In this document: positions 38,019 through 46,314 of the stretch, piece after piece
How the letters are laid out: each line of letters begins with the position of its first letter
Numbering within the stretch: the first letter of the stretch is position 1
Assembly: GCF_002591975.1 (NCBI RefSeq)
Contig: NZ_NVQE01000002.1
Span: 1-64,000 of the forward strand
Direction: 5' to 3'
Length of the DNA stretch: 64,000 nucleotides
Origin: Mycobacterium neglectum
GTDB lineage: Bacteria > Actinomycetota > Actinomycetes > Mycobacteriales > Mycobacteriaceae
Position numbers and translations under genes: made by a program
Notes under the pieces: model-generated
What the model was told of the DNA's origin: nothing
The model's database searches: none
The model's input: the letters and a program-made list of their open reading frames with translations, nothing else

Positions 38019-39978
38019 TGGTCGACGTGGTGTGGCACATGTCAGGCGGCGTTCCGGCGACGTCCAGGGACGGGTTGCGGTCGAAGAATCCGAACGGCTT
38101 GAGCCAGAAGGACACGATGTCGACGGGCATCACCGGCCAGTCCTCTGGCCGGGTGATGTGGTGGATGCCAAACACGTACCACATCACGACGTCGGTGTTG
38201 TCGATGGACCGATTGGCCAGCGTCCATTTCGCCAGACCGGTGTCTGTCGAGGACTGATTGACGAATTCGCCGGCGGGCCAACGCTCGTCGGGATGATTCG
38301 GCGTCACCCACAGGGTATGGCCGATGACGCTGGCCCGCTCGAGCACCGGTGAGTCCGGATCGAACATGGGTGGAATCGCCCCGCTGGGCACCAGCTTGTA
38401 CGACGGGTGCGTACCCAGCCCATTGACGACGTTGGGGTTGACGATCTTCCAGGTGCGTTGCGTCGCATAGTTGACGTCCTGCTTGCCCTGGCTCTCTGTG
38501 CGCAACGGATGGGTACGGGTCACCAGCGATAGGCCGTACGGATTTTCCGGCCCCATCGGTTCGGCGTGCGATTCGGTCATGCAGACCGTGTTGTCGGTGC
38601 CGTCGATGTCCATGTCGAGCCGGGCAACAAGGAAGTGCTGGTGGTAAGGCGCGTAGGTACGTTCGTCGACCAGGGTGCCGTTGGGGTGCGGCTGTCCGGG
38701 AGCCACCGGCGTGGTCACCATGATTCCGGTCGCCCGGATCTCGCACTCGATGTTGCCGTCCTGGTAGAGCCGCCAATAGATCAGGTATTCGTAGTTGGCG
38801 ACGGTCACGTGCGACGAGATCGTCAGCCTGCGCATCCGGCGCACCTCGGCGCCGATGTCATGGTCGACGTGCTTCCAGAGCACGGCGTTGTCCTCTTCGT
38901 GGATACAGACCGCGTTGGTGATGGTGTAGGGCTCGCCCTTGCTGTTGTGCAGCACCGCGTCGAGGTAGCGGATCTCGCCGAGGCAGTCGCAGCCCAATTC
39001 CAGCGACGTGGTCATGAATCCCAGACCCCATTCGCCGATGTCGAAGGCGGTGCGCCGGTAGTGGTCCTCCGACGAGTCGCGGTAGGGCACGATCATTTCG
39101 GCAAGCGATATCCGGTGTGCCACAGACCGTTCCCGGTCACCGTCGCGGTAACTGACGGTATGCAGCGTCATCCCCTCGCGGTGGTTGAATCCGACCCGAA
39201 GCGACCAGTTCTGCCATCGCAGCAGGTTGCCGTCGAGGGTGAACGACGGCCCCTCGGGCTGCTCGATGTGCAGCGGTTTCAGCGGCTCCCTACGCGATGC
39301 CGACCGGATAGCCTCCGGAATCATGCTCGGCACGTATTCGCCCATCACGTCGGGCTTCTCGACCCCACTGTTGTCTTCGACACGGAGCAGTTCCATGGCA
39401 TTGAGGTCGATGACGCAATGCAGCCCGCTGATCAGATTCGCATAGGGACTGCCACCGGCCGAGTCCCTCATCCAGGTGTCCGACCAGCCGATCCGCCGGT
39501 CGCGGTATTCCGGGGGCGCGACCGCGTTGCCGTAGGTCCAGGTGTCGAAGTACACGAGATCGATGTCGGTGATGCCGCGCTTGCTCAGTGCGGCCACGAC
39601 GTCCGGGTGTGAGCGCAACAGTCGGTCGCACTCGGCGAATTCGTCGACCGTGAAGTTTGCCTGCACCCCCGGGATGTGCTCGAACGACTCCACTCGGTCG
39701 TCGGTCAATGACACCGTGCTCTTGTACGTCGCATTGGCGGCCCGCTCAAAGCACGTCACCCGCGCACGTCGCGGCGGCGATGCTCCCCCGCCGTCGAACT
39801 CGCGCAATTCGGCCTTGCCGGGTTCGATCAATTCGATCGACGCGTACCGCCAGCCCAGGCCGGATGTCGCCGACCCTTCGGCTCCGACGCCGACACCGTG
39901 CTCGCGTTGCAGGATCGACGCGACCGCCGTGAACTCGTCGCTGCTAAGCGGATCCAGGGGGTAAGTCACGGGAGTCAC
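38005..39978 (-). CDS. tynA: Copper-containing primary-amine oxidase
   Basis: A 657-residue product of typical length. The topaquinone precursor is Tyr396 in TVANYEYLIYW. The catalytic base region is AFDIGEWGLG (Asp313). Copper ligands are in YHQHFLVARLDMDIDG and in GIHHITRPEDWPVMP near the C terminus. N-terminal N2/N3 domains occupy about residues 1-230. It oxidises primary amines to aldehydes with release of ammonia and H2O2. The C-terminal tail DMCHTTSTSAHH is unusual. It lies between the esterase gene and the kinase-fusion gene on one strand, pointing to a small amine-use operon. Confidence 0.95.
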   Translation of the reverse strand: MTPVTYPLDPLSSDEFTAVASILQREHGVGVGAEGSATSGLGWRYASIELIEPGKAELREFDGGGASPPRRARVTCFERAANATYKSTVSLTDDRVESFEHIPGVQANFTVDEFAECDRLLRSHPDVVAALSKRGITDIDLVYFDTWTYGNAVAPPEYRDRRIGWSDTWMRDSAGGSPYANLISGLHCVIDLNAMELLRVEDNSGVEKPDVMGEYVPSMIPEAIRSASRREPLKPLHIEQPEGPSFTLDGNLLRWQNWSLRVGFNHREGMTLHTVSYRDGDRERSVAHRISLAEMIVPYRDSSEDHYRRTAFDIGEWGLGFMTTSLELGCDCLGEIRYLDAVLHNSKGEPYTITNAVCIHEEDNAVLWKHVDHDIGAEVRRMRRLTISSHVTVANYEYLIYWRLYQDGNIECEIRATGIMVTTPVAPGQPHPNGTLVDERTYAPYHQHFLVARLDMDIDGTDNTVCMTESHAEPMGPENPYGLSLVTRTHPLRTESQGKQDVNYATQRTWKIVNPNVVNGLGTHPSYKLVPSGAIPPMFDPDSPVLERASVIGHTLWVTPNHPDERWPAGEFVNQSSTDTGLAKWTLANRSIDNTDVVMWYVFGIHHITRPEDWPVMPVDIVSFWLKPFGFFDRNPSLDVAGTPPDMCHTTSTSAHH

Positions 39979-40056
39979 GCAACCACATCGTTGGCAGGAT
40001 GCGCAGCGATTTCCGGCACGCAGGCCCTATCGCTCGTCGCGTGCGCGGGGACGGAT

Positions 40057-41565
40057 TCAGCGGCCGGCCAGTGTGAAGCCCTCCCACGCCTGGCGGCGGT
40101 CGGCGTGCGGATCGAATTCGACACGCGGCCGGCTGTCGAAAACTCGTACCGCCCGCTCGGGGTCGGAATATGCGGGCCAGTCCGCACCGGGTAGCCCCGA
40201 CTCGGCAAAGGCTCGCCACCGAGACTGCACATCGTCGCTGACGCGCAGGGCCGTCTTGCGATCCGCCGCCGCGGTGAGCAGCCTTCCAAAATTCGTTCGG
40301 TAGACGTCGAACACCGCAAGTAACTCGGTGGCGTGCGTGGCGCCCAGCCCCGACCAGCGCAACGTCCGAGGTGCGTAGTCGTAGCGGTACAGGTAGGTCG
40401 GCGCGTGCCGGCTGTGGGCCTCGGCGATCTGCCACGCCGCCGACCCGAACGCGAAGTCGCTGCCGAACTGGATGCACGCCGCCGAGTCGGGGTAACCCGG
40501 GTAAGCGGAGGTGATGCGTTCGCGCTCAGCGGGTTCCGTTGTCGAGAGCAGCCGCTCAATCATCGGCTCCGTCATCGGTAGCAGTTTGAGGAACCGGCCG
40601 AACAACTTGGCCTCCTCGGCATTGGTGCCCACGATGAGCGGTACCTGGTGGGTGTGCCCGTCACGCATCGCCTCGACCGGGTCCAGCGGCAGATATTCGG
40701 TTCCGCTGGTGGGACCCGCCGCGAACGCACCGAGCATTTCGCGCTGGCCCGCGACGATGAGCCGTTCGAATGCCGTCACCAGTTCCGTCGGCCGCGCCGC
40801 CATCACGGCTGCGGCGCCGGTGGCCTGGCCGGTCTCGACGAGTTCGGCGAACTTGGTGGCGTAGTCCGCCGCGATTTCCGGCGTGCGCACCATCCCGGCG
40901 GCCGGACTCTCGGAAATAGCCTGGGCGAAAAGACCTTTGGCAGCTGGAACTGCCAGCAGCGTTGCGACCGCGTGTGCGCCGGCACTCTCGCCGAAGATCG
41001 TCACCTTGTCCGGGTCGCCACCGAAGACCGCGATGTTCTCGCGAACCCAACGAAGCGCCATCACCAGGTCGCGCAGGTAGAGGTTGTCGTCGAAGGTGTG
41101 CTCACTGTTGGACAGCGAGGACAGGTCAAGACAGCCAAGCGCACCCAGCCGGTAGTTCACCGACACATAGACGCAGCCCTGGCGCGCCAGGGCTGCACCG
41201 TCATAGATCGGCGTGGCCGAGCTGCCCATGAAATAACCGCCGCCATGGATGAAGACCATGACCGGCATCGAGTCCTCGGGCGGCGAGGTGGGGGCCACGA
41301 CATTGAGCGTCAGGCAGTCCTCGCTCATCGGTTGGTATCTGCCGGGAGCGAGCATCGTGTACATGCGCTGCTGCGGCGAGCAGTAGCCGACCCCGTGGCA
41401 GTACCGCACGCCTGGCCAGGCCTCGACGGGCTGGGGTGCGCGCAGGCGCAACTGACCCACCGGTGGACGGGCGTATGGGATCGCGCGCCAACGATTCACC
41501 CCGTCGCGGGTGAAGCCCTCTACGGTGCCGGAGGCGACGGTCGCGCGGACCGTGTGTTCGTGCAT
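40057..41565 (-). CDS. Type B carboxylesterase/lipase
   Basis: About 502 residues. The features are the substrate-pocket region WRAIPYARPPVGQLRLRAPQP, MVFIHGGGYFMGSS (oxyanion hole), SVNYRLGALGCLDL, and the nucleophile elbow TIFGESAGAHAVATLL, with a late DYAPRTLRWSGLGATHATELLAVF region carrying the catalytic His. The family hydrolyses esters, carbamates or lactones. ATG at 41565 directly follows a GTG, and either could be the start. It is the first gene of a putative operon with the amine oxidase and kinase fusion; perhaps it frees amine-bearing alcohols from esters. Confidence 0.93.
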   Translation of the reverse strand: MHEHTVRATVASGTVEGFTRDGVNRWRAIPYARPPVGQLRLRAPQPVEAWPGVRYCHGVGYCSPQQRMYTMLAPGRYQPMSEDCLTLNVVAPTSPPEDSMPVMVFIHGGGYFMGSSATPIYDGAALARQGCVYVSVNYRLGALGCLDLSSLSNSEHTFDDNLYLRDLVMALRWVRENIAVFGGDPDKVTIFGESAGAHAVATLLAVPAAKGLFAQAISESPAAGMVRTPEIAADYATKFAELVETGQATGAAAVMAARPTELVTAFERLIVAGQREMLGAFAAGPTSGTEYLPLDPVEAMRDGHTHQVPLIVGTNAEEAKLFGRFLKLLPMTEPMIERLLSTTEPAERERITSAYPGYPDSAACIQFGSDFAFGSAAWQIAEAHSRHAPTYLYRYDYAPRTLRWSGLGATHATELLAVFDVYRTNFGRLLTAAADRKTALRVSDDVQSRWRAFAESGLPGADWPAYSDPERAVRVFDSRPRVEFDPHADRRQAWEGFTLAGR

Positions 41566-41640
41566 CACCCGACGGTAGCGAATGCCATGCGCCGCCGCGC
41601 CTGGACGGGATCGGCGAGTCGGCCCGCTAGCCTGGCCGGT

Positions 41641-42318
41641 ATGCGAGTCGCCGGGCTGATCGCGATCTTGATGCTGGTAGCAGGGTGTTCGTCGTCGACG
41701 GATGACGGGGCCGAGCGGATCACCCCGATACCACCCAACACCAGTAGACCGTCGTCGACCGCCACCCCGACGACGGCAGTGCCGACCACGCCTCCCAGCC
41801 CGGGAGCGTCAATGGCCGACGTCATCGCCTGGATCGAGGCAGGCGACACCGTCGACGCCGCGGAGTATCACGTCGCTACTCGAGACGGGGTGACCACGGA
41901 TCTCGGCGAGGACATCGCGTTCATCACTCCCTCGGGCAAGACCAACTGCATGACCGATTCGAAATACAGCGACGGTGCGCTGGCGTGTCTGGTCGAGCTC
42001 ACCGACCCGCCGCCGCGGCCTGCGGACGCGTACGGCGAGTGGAAGGGCGGCTGGGTGGACTTCGACGGCAAGAGTGTCACCGTCGGTTCCGTGCACGGTG
42101 ACCCCGGCCGGTTCACCGCGGGCACGGGTCCGGAACTGCCCTACGGGCGGGCGCTGGGCTTCGGCGACTATCAGTGCCGCGTCGATGCCGTCGGCCTGTT
42201 CTGCGCCAACCGCGCGAACAATACGGCGGCTCGCTTCAGCGATGCGGGCATCGAACCGTTCGGCTGCCTGCAGCAAGTCACCGCTCCGCCGCAGATTGGC
42301 GAGAAGTTCAGCTGCTGA
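41641..42318 (+). CDS. Putative secreted lipoprotein
   Basis: A 225-residue product. Signal peptide MRVAGLIAILMLVAGC with lipobox LVAGC (Cys16). Next is a Ser/Thr/Pro-rich linker (residues 17-58), a common tether of mycobacterial surface proteins, then a folded part with six cysteines (TNCMTD, ALACLVEL, DYQCRVD, LFCANR, FGCLQQ, KFSC), likely three disulfides. The longer open frame upstream is antisense to the esterase and was rejected. It is divergent from the esterase gene and overlaps the convergent CDF gene by 11 bp. Function unknown. Confidence 0.88.
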   Translation: MRVAGLIAILMLVAGCSSSTDDGAERITPIPPNTSRPSSTATPTTAVPTTPPSPGASMADVIAWIEAGDTVDAAEYHVATRDGVTTDLGEDIAFITPSGKTNCMTDSKYSDGALACLVELTDPPPRPADAYGEWKGGWVDFDGKSVTVGSVHGDPGRFTAGTGPELPYGRALGFGDYQCRVDAVGLFCANRANNTAARFSDAGIEPFGCLQQVTAPPQIGEKFSC

Positions 42319-43237
42319 TCAGATGGTCGTGGGCCGGATATGCGTGCACGACCACCGAGCTTAGTTTCGGAATTGCGTGCGCCAGTTCATGTTCGGCGGT
42401 GTGGGCGACGGCATGGGCGTCGGCCAGGCTCAACGTCGGATCGACATCGAGTTCGGTGTCGGCCTCGAGTCGGTGCCCGACCCACCGCATTCTGAGCCGC
42501 CGGACTGCACGGACGCCGGGCTGGCTCGACAGCACGGAGCGCGCGGTGTCCAGATATTCGGGATCGATGCGGTCCAACAGCCTGCCGAACACATCCCGCG
42601 CCGCGACGACCAGCACGATGCCGATGGCACCGGCGATCACCAATCCGACTATCGGGTCTGCCAGTGGGAACCCCATTCCCACGCCGAGCGCGCCCGCGAC
42701 CACTGCCAACGAGGTCAAACCGTCTGCGCGAGCATGCATTCCGTCGGCGCGCAGAGCGGCCGACCCGATCCGGCGCCCGACTCGGATCCGGTACACCGCA
42801 ACCACTTCATTGCCGACAAACCCGATGAGTCCAGCCGCGATCACCCAGCTCAGATGGCTCAACGGCACCGGATTGATGAGCCTGCGCACGGCCTCGACGG
42901 CGGCAACAAGCGCGGAGACTGCGATGGCCGTCACCACGAACAGGCCCGCCAGATCTTCGACACGACCGAATCCATAGGTATAGCGCCGGGTTGCGGCCCG
43001 TCGGCTCATCGCGAACGCGACCCACAGCGGCACTGCGGTCAGGGCGTCGGAGAAGTTGTGCACAGTGTCGGCGAACAGCGCCACCGAACTCGAGACGGCG
43101 ACGACGACCAGCTGCGCCGCCGCGGTGACGCCGAGCACGACCAGACTGATCTTGACCGCGCGAATGCCTGCGGCGCTGTCGCGCAGTTCGGCGTCGATGC
43201 GGTCACCGTGGTCGTGCGAATGATGGCCGACGCCCAC
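42308..43237 (-). CDS. Cation diffusion facilitator (CDF) metal exporter
   Basis: A 309-residue product. A histidine-rich N terminus (GVGHHSHDHGD) and six hydrophobic segments contain the CDF metal sites ALFADTVHNFSDAL (TM2) and RADGMHARADGLTSLAVV (TM5), followed by a cytoplasmic C-terminal domain with conserved His and Asp (VGHRLEADTELDVDPTLSLADAHAVAHTAEHEL). It exports divalent metals. The GTG start shares a base with the stop of the KmtR-like sensor gene, so the two are coupled. In M. tuberculosis KmtR controls an unlinked CDF gene with Ni/Co, so Ni or Co is the first guess. Confidence 0.94.
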   Translation of the reverse strand: MGVGHHSHDHGDRIDAELRDSAAGIRAVKISLVVLGVTAAAQLVVVAVSSSVALFADTVHNFSDALTAVPLWVAFAMSRRAATRRYTYGFGRVEDLAGLFVVTAIAVSALVAAVEAVRRLINPVPLSHLSWVIAAGLIGFVGNEVVAVYRIRVGRRIGSAALRADGMHARADGLTSLAVVAGALGVGMGFPLADPIVGLVIAGAIGIVLVVAARDVFGRLLDRIDPEYLDTARSVLSSQPGVRAVRRLRMRWVGHRLEADTELDVDPTLSLADAHAVAHTAEHELAHAIPKLSSVVVHAYPAHDHLISS

Positions 43238-43623
43238 TACCCCACGCCCTTGTCGTGCAGCACGCGAAGCTCGCCCGCATCCAAATGGTGGGCGGGTACG
43301 CCACCCGTCGCATGTTCGGCGTTGTGCACCGCATCGGTGACCAATTGGCGTACGTGATCGTTTTCGAGCCGGTAGAAGACCTGTGTGCCCTCACGGCGGG
43401 TGCGAACCAGGTGCGCCATCCGGAGCTTTGCGAGGTGCTGTGACACAGAAGGCGCCGGCTTGGCGACCCGAGATGCGAGGTCGTTGACTGACATCTCGCG
43501 GTCCGCCAACGCCCAGAGCAGCTGCACGCGGGTTGCATCGGCCAGCATCCTGAACACCTCGACGACAAGGTCGGCCTGGTCATCGGCGAGTCGGCGAGCG
43601 CAGACCTGCATATCTGCATTCAT
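43237..43623 (-). CDS. kmtR: ArsR/SmtB-family metal sensor, KmtR-like (Ni/Co)
   Basis: A 128-residue product with a winged helix (residues 20-85: VEVFRMLADATRVQLLWALADREMSVNDLASRV; PAPSVSQHLAKLRMAHLVRTRREGTQVFYRL). After it His90, His100, Glu103, His104, His112 and His113 occur. KmtR of M. tuberculosis senses Ni/Co with His88, Glu101, His102, His110 and His111, which is the same set displaced by two. The ATG at 43623 was chosen because it begins the alignable domain. A 7-bp inverted repeat overlaps the start codon as an operator. It precedes and is coupled to the CDF gene. Confidence 0.88.
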   Translation of the reverse strand: MNADMQVCARRLADDQADLVVEVFRMLADATRVQLLWALADREMSVNDLASRVAKPAPSVSQHLAKLRMAHLVRTRREGTQVFYRLENDHVRQLVTDAVHNAEHATGGVPAHHLDAGELRVLHDKGVG

Positions 43624-43632
43624 ACGCAGATA
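43611..43632. promoter_or_regulatory. Putative KmtR operator overlapping the start codon
   Basis: TATCTGC-N8-GCAGATA is a perfect 7-bp inverted repeat. The start codon of the sensor gene (43623-43621) lies in its centre, so bound repressor would block transcription and translation initiation. The transcript may be leaderless or nearly so. Confidence 0.6.
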
Positions 43633-43687
43633 GTAGCGCAATGGTTCAGCCGAACACCACGTGCTGGGACCGTCGGCCAAAGCGATT

Positions 43688-43723
43688 GGCCCTGCCGATG
43701 TGACGGATCACATCGGCAGGGCC
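43688..43723 (-). terminator. Strong hairpin between lipoprotein gene and metal-sensor gene
   Basis: A perfect 16-bp stem GGCCCTGCCGATGTGA / TCACATCGGCAGGGCC with a 4-base loop CGGA, 26 bp beyond the stop codon of the minus-strand lipoprotein gene. It is a likely intrinsic terminator for that gene, although the U-run is weak. It also insulates the metal-sensor promoter. Confidence 0.75.
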
Positions 43724-43748
43724 GTTGGATAGCAAGGGTTTTGACCTG

Positions 43749-44447
43749 TCAACCGAGCCGAAAATCTCCGGTGACCAGCGTCGGTGTCACATCCTGACCA
43801 TCGATCTTTGAGCTCATGCTGCCGTTTTGCAGGCGCTCGATCTGCTGCGCCTGCTGGAGCAGCCGCCTGTTGCGCACCTCGGCGCGGAACCGCGCCTCGT
43901 TCAGCTCGAAGACGTTGATGTCATCGTCGTTGTTATTGCGGAATTGCACGCCAACAGCCGAGCCGTTCTCGCGGACCACCCAGGATGCTCGCGTACCGTC
44001 CAGCTCAGCGGTGTACATCCCCGCATCGCCCGTCACCGGTGCTGCCGTGAATTGATATGCCACACCGTTCATGTTCAGATCGCCGTCGACGTTCCCGCCA
44101 TCGAACTCCGCTTGCAGGGTGTCGCGGAATCGCGACTTGATGTCGATCGAACCGTCGGTCTGGTTGCCGAAGAACCAGGCTTCGTCGTCGGTCCCGTTGC
44201 AGGCGTACGCCGCAACCTCGTCTCCATCAACGGAGATTCCGATCGTCATTGTCTTGCCGTCGGCCGCTGTCATGTCGGCGATGTAGCGAGCCGACTGGGG
44301 GAAGGAGTTGGATGCGGTGGTCGTGGTGCCCGGCGCCTCGGGTGACGAGGACGCTTCGTTTGATGATCCGCCCGAGCAGGCGGCAAGGGTGCCAAGCGCG
44401 AGCAACGCGCTGATACCCACGAACAGGGTGCGAGTGAGTTTCTTCAT
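43749..44447 (-). CDS. Putative lipoprotein
   Basis: A 232-residue product. Signal peptide with lipobox LAAC (Cys24), then a Ser/Thr/Gly-rich linker to about residue 48. The folded region (ADGKTMTIGISVDGDEVAAYACNGTDDEAWFFGNQTDG; DLNMNGVAYQFTAAPVTGDAGMYTAELDGTRASWVVRENGSAVGVQFRN) is beta-rich, and a C-terminal helix (EARFRAEVRNRRLLQQAQQIERLQNGS) follows. Its organisation recalls mycobacterial envelope lipoproteins of unknown role. A strong hairpin follows its stop codon. Not assigned to a named family. Confidence 0.85.
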   Translation of the reverse strand: MKKLTRTLFVGISALLALGTLAACSGGSSNEASSSPEAPGTTTTASNSFPQSARYIADMTAADGKTMTIGISVDGDEVAAYACNGTDDEAWFFGNQTDGSIDIKSRFRDTLQAEFDGGNVDGDLNMNGVAYQFTAAPVTGDAGMYTAELDGTRASWVVRENGSAVGVQFRNNNDDDINVFELNEARFRAEVRNRRLLQQAQQIERLQNGSMSSKIDGQDVTPTLVTGDFRLG

Positions 44448-44526
44448 GTGACCAGCATGAATGTCCGGATCCGGCGTTACATGAAGAATGTATGGAGATT
44501 GCGTGGAGATATCTGCGGCGCCCGAT

Positions 44527-45783
44527 TCACAACGCCAGAAATTCGTCGATCTCGGCGCGAAACACCTGCCACGCCGGCTCGGATGCGGTCAACAGATGGT
44601 TGTTACTGGAGAGCGCCACCAAACGGGAATCCGGTATCAGCGAAGCCAATTCCTCGCCAAAGCGCAGCGGAACCCGGTGATCGTCACGTGAGTGCATGAT
44701 CAGGGTCGGGCACGAGACGTCTCGCGCCAGTTCACGGACATCGATGCGACCGAACTCCTCGAGGAAACGCACTGCGTTCTCCGGCGAGGTGGTGCGCCGC
44801 TGCAGTTGGTCGAACGCGGCCCAGTCGGAGCGGGTGCCGTCGGGCAGGAACTGCGCGGCGAAAACCTGCCGGAACGCCGGATCGTCCCGGCCCCAACCGA
44901 CTCGGGCGAGTTCGAGGTCCAGCGCCGCGGCCCGCTTTTCGTCCTCCCCAGACGCCCGCACCGCCCGTCCACGCGCATACGCACTGCACAGCACCAGGCG
45001 GCTGACCCGTTCGGGGTGACGGGCCGCATAAGCAACCGCGACGGCGCCGCCCTGCGAAACGCCGAGCAGTGGAAAGCGTTCCAAGCCAAGGGCCTCGACA
45101 ACCGACTCTAGGTCGGCCACCCAGTCTTCGAAGGTGAAATCTGTTGCATCCCAATCGGATAACCCACAGCCCCGCTCGTCATAGCGTATGAACCGGCGGT
45201 TCTCCGACAGGTCGCGCACCCAGTGTTTCCACACCGGGCTTTCGATGTCGTACCCGAGGTGGGTCATCCAGTTCGCCGCCCGCACGAGGGGCGAGCCCTC
45301 CCCTGCCACTGCGTAGGCAAGCCGTACGCCGTCGGCGGCCCTGCAGAACGCGATGTGCTGGCGCGGCGGCGGTGGCTCGTCGACCACCACGGCCTCCGAA
45401 GGCGGTGGGATTGGCGGGGGTGGCGCGTCCGCGGTGAGGGTGGCCACGAACTGGTAGCCACGGCCACGGACGGTCCTGATGAACCGCTGCAATTCACCAT
45501 CGTCGCCCAGGGCACGGCGGGCGGCCTTGATGCGGCTGGTCAACGCTGCCTCGGTGACGAAGCGCCCGCCCCACACCGAATCGAACAGTTCCTCTTTCGA
45601 TACGAACCGGTGGGCGTTGCTCACCAGCTGGGTCAGCACGTCGAACACTTGGGGCTCGACTCGGATGACCTTGCCGTCGGCGCGCAATTCGTAGCGCTGG
45701 GTGTCGAGCACGAAGTTCTCGAACCGCCACACGCCGGTCGAAGTGGGCAGAGGGACTGAAGACTCAGGTGTTGACAAGGTCAC
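44527..45783 (-). CDS. OmpR/PhoB-type winged helix fused to an alpha/beta hydrolase
   Basis: A 418-residue product. Residues 17-115 are a Trans_reg_C winged helix (ENFVLDTQRYELRADGKVIRVEPQVFDVLTQL; FVTEAALTSRIKAARRALGDDG; VRGRGYQFVA). A Pro-rich linker (about 119-142) leads to an alpha/beta hydrolase (residues 145-418) with nucleophile Ser243 in GVSQGG, acid in SRDDHRVP (about 366) and base in NNHLL (about 397). Such one-component fusions, as in CadC-like proteins, suggest a regulator that senses a small molecule through a hydrolase fold. No receiver domain and no membrane segment are present. The target is unknown. Confidence 0.9.
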   Translation of the reverse strand: MTLSTPESSVPLPTSTGVWRFENFVLDTQRYELRADGKVIRVEPQVFDVLTQLVSNAHRFVSKEELFDSVWGGRFVTEAALTSRIKAARRALGDDGELQRFIRTVRGRGYQFVATLTADAPPPPIPPPSEAVVVDEPPPPRQHIAFCRAADGVRLAYAVAGEGSPLVRAANWMTHLGYDIESPVWKHWVRDLSENRRFIRYDERGCGLSDWDATDFTFEDWVADLESVVEALGLERFPLLGVSQGGAVAVAYAARHPERVSRLVLCSAYARGRAVRASGEDEKRAAALDLELARVGWGRDDPAFRQVFAAQFLPDGTRSDWAAFDQLQRRTTSPENAVRFLEEFGRIDVRELARDVSCPTLIMHSRDDHRVPLRFGEELASLIPDSRLVALSSNNHLLTASEPAWQVFRAEIDEFLAL

Positions 45784-45849
45784 AGCGGGTCCCGTCGGGA
45801 GGGTTGCAGGTCATCGTAACGACGAACAGCCCCTCTCCGGGGTTCATCG

Positions 45850-46191
45850 CTAGCGCCAGCCGTCGGCCGCCTTGGCCGCGCGCATGAGCGCATCGCACAG
45901 CTGCCGTAACTCCGTGCCGTCGGCTCCCTCGTCCACGGCGGTGGAAACGTCCTCAGCGGCACATCTGACCTGGTAAACGCGATCTGCAAGCTCTGCGGCC
46001 TCGTCAGCGGTCAGCACAACGGCGTCCGGTGCCACCGAGGTGCCTCTGACGATGGAGCGCTGTTCATAAGCGCGCTGCCGGCAAGACTGTCTGCAGTACT
46101 GTCTGCGTCTGCCCAATCCGGCATCAGCGACTTCACGACCGCACCAACGACACGGTTGAGCACGTCGGCGGTTCGATAACACGGTGACCAC
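45850..46191 (-). CDS. Rv2049c-like small zinc-finger protein
   Basis: A 113-residue product. The N-terminal part CRWCGREVADAGLGRRRQYCRQSCRQRAYEQR has a CxxC...CxxxC arrangement that likely binds zinc; a helical acidic C terminus follows (LTADEAAELADRVYQVRCAAEDVSTAVDEGADGTELRQLCDALMRAAKAADGW). It is divergent from rbpA, matching the position of Rv2049c next to Rv2050 in M. tuberculosis. Role unknown. The start could be one of a few nearby GTG or ATG codons. Confidence 0.82.
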   Translation of the reverse strand: MVTVLSNRRRAQPCRWCGREVADAGLGRRRQYCRQSCRQRAYEQRSIVRGTSVAPDAVVLTADEAAELADRVYQVRCAAEDVSTAVDEGADGTELRQLCDALMRAAKAADGWR

Positions 46192-46314
46192 GGACCAGAC
46201 TGTAAACCGGCGGCGGCAGGAATCCCGGTATCATCAGTGGCCGAGTCGGGAACTGCGTGCCGCACCGCTGCGTTGATTCTCCGGACAACTTGCATTGATT
46301 GAGGAGTGTGGACC

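Noticed and set aside
36177-38102. 641-codon plus-strand open frame
   Set aside because: Antisense to the kinase fusion gene with its HGDYRLDN and DWQT motifs; typical high-GC shadow frame.
40648-42318. 556-codon plus-strand open frame over the esterase and lipoprotein genes
   Set aside because: Only the last 225 codons (from 41641) give a signal peptide and folded domain; the first part is antisense to the esterase.
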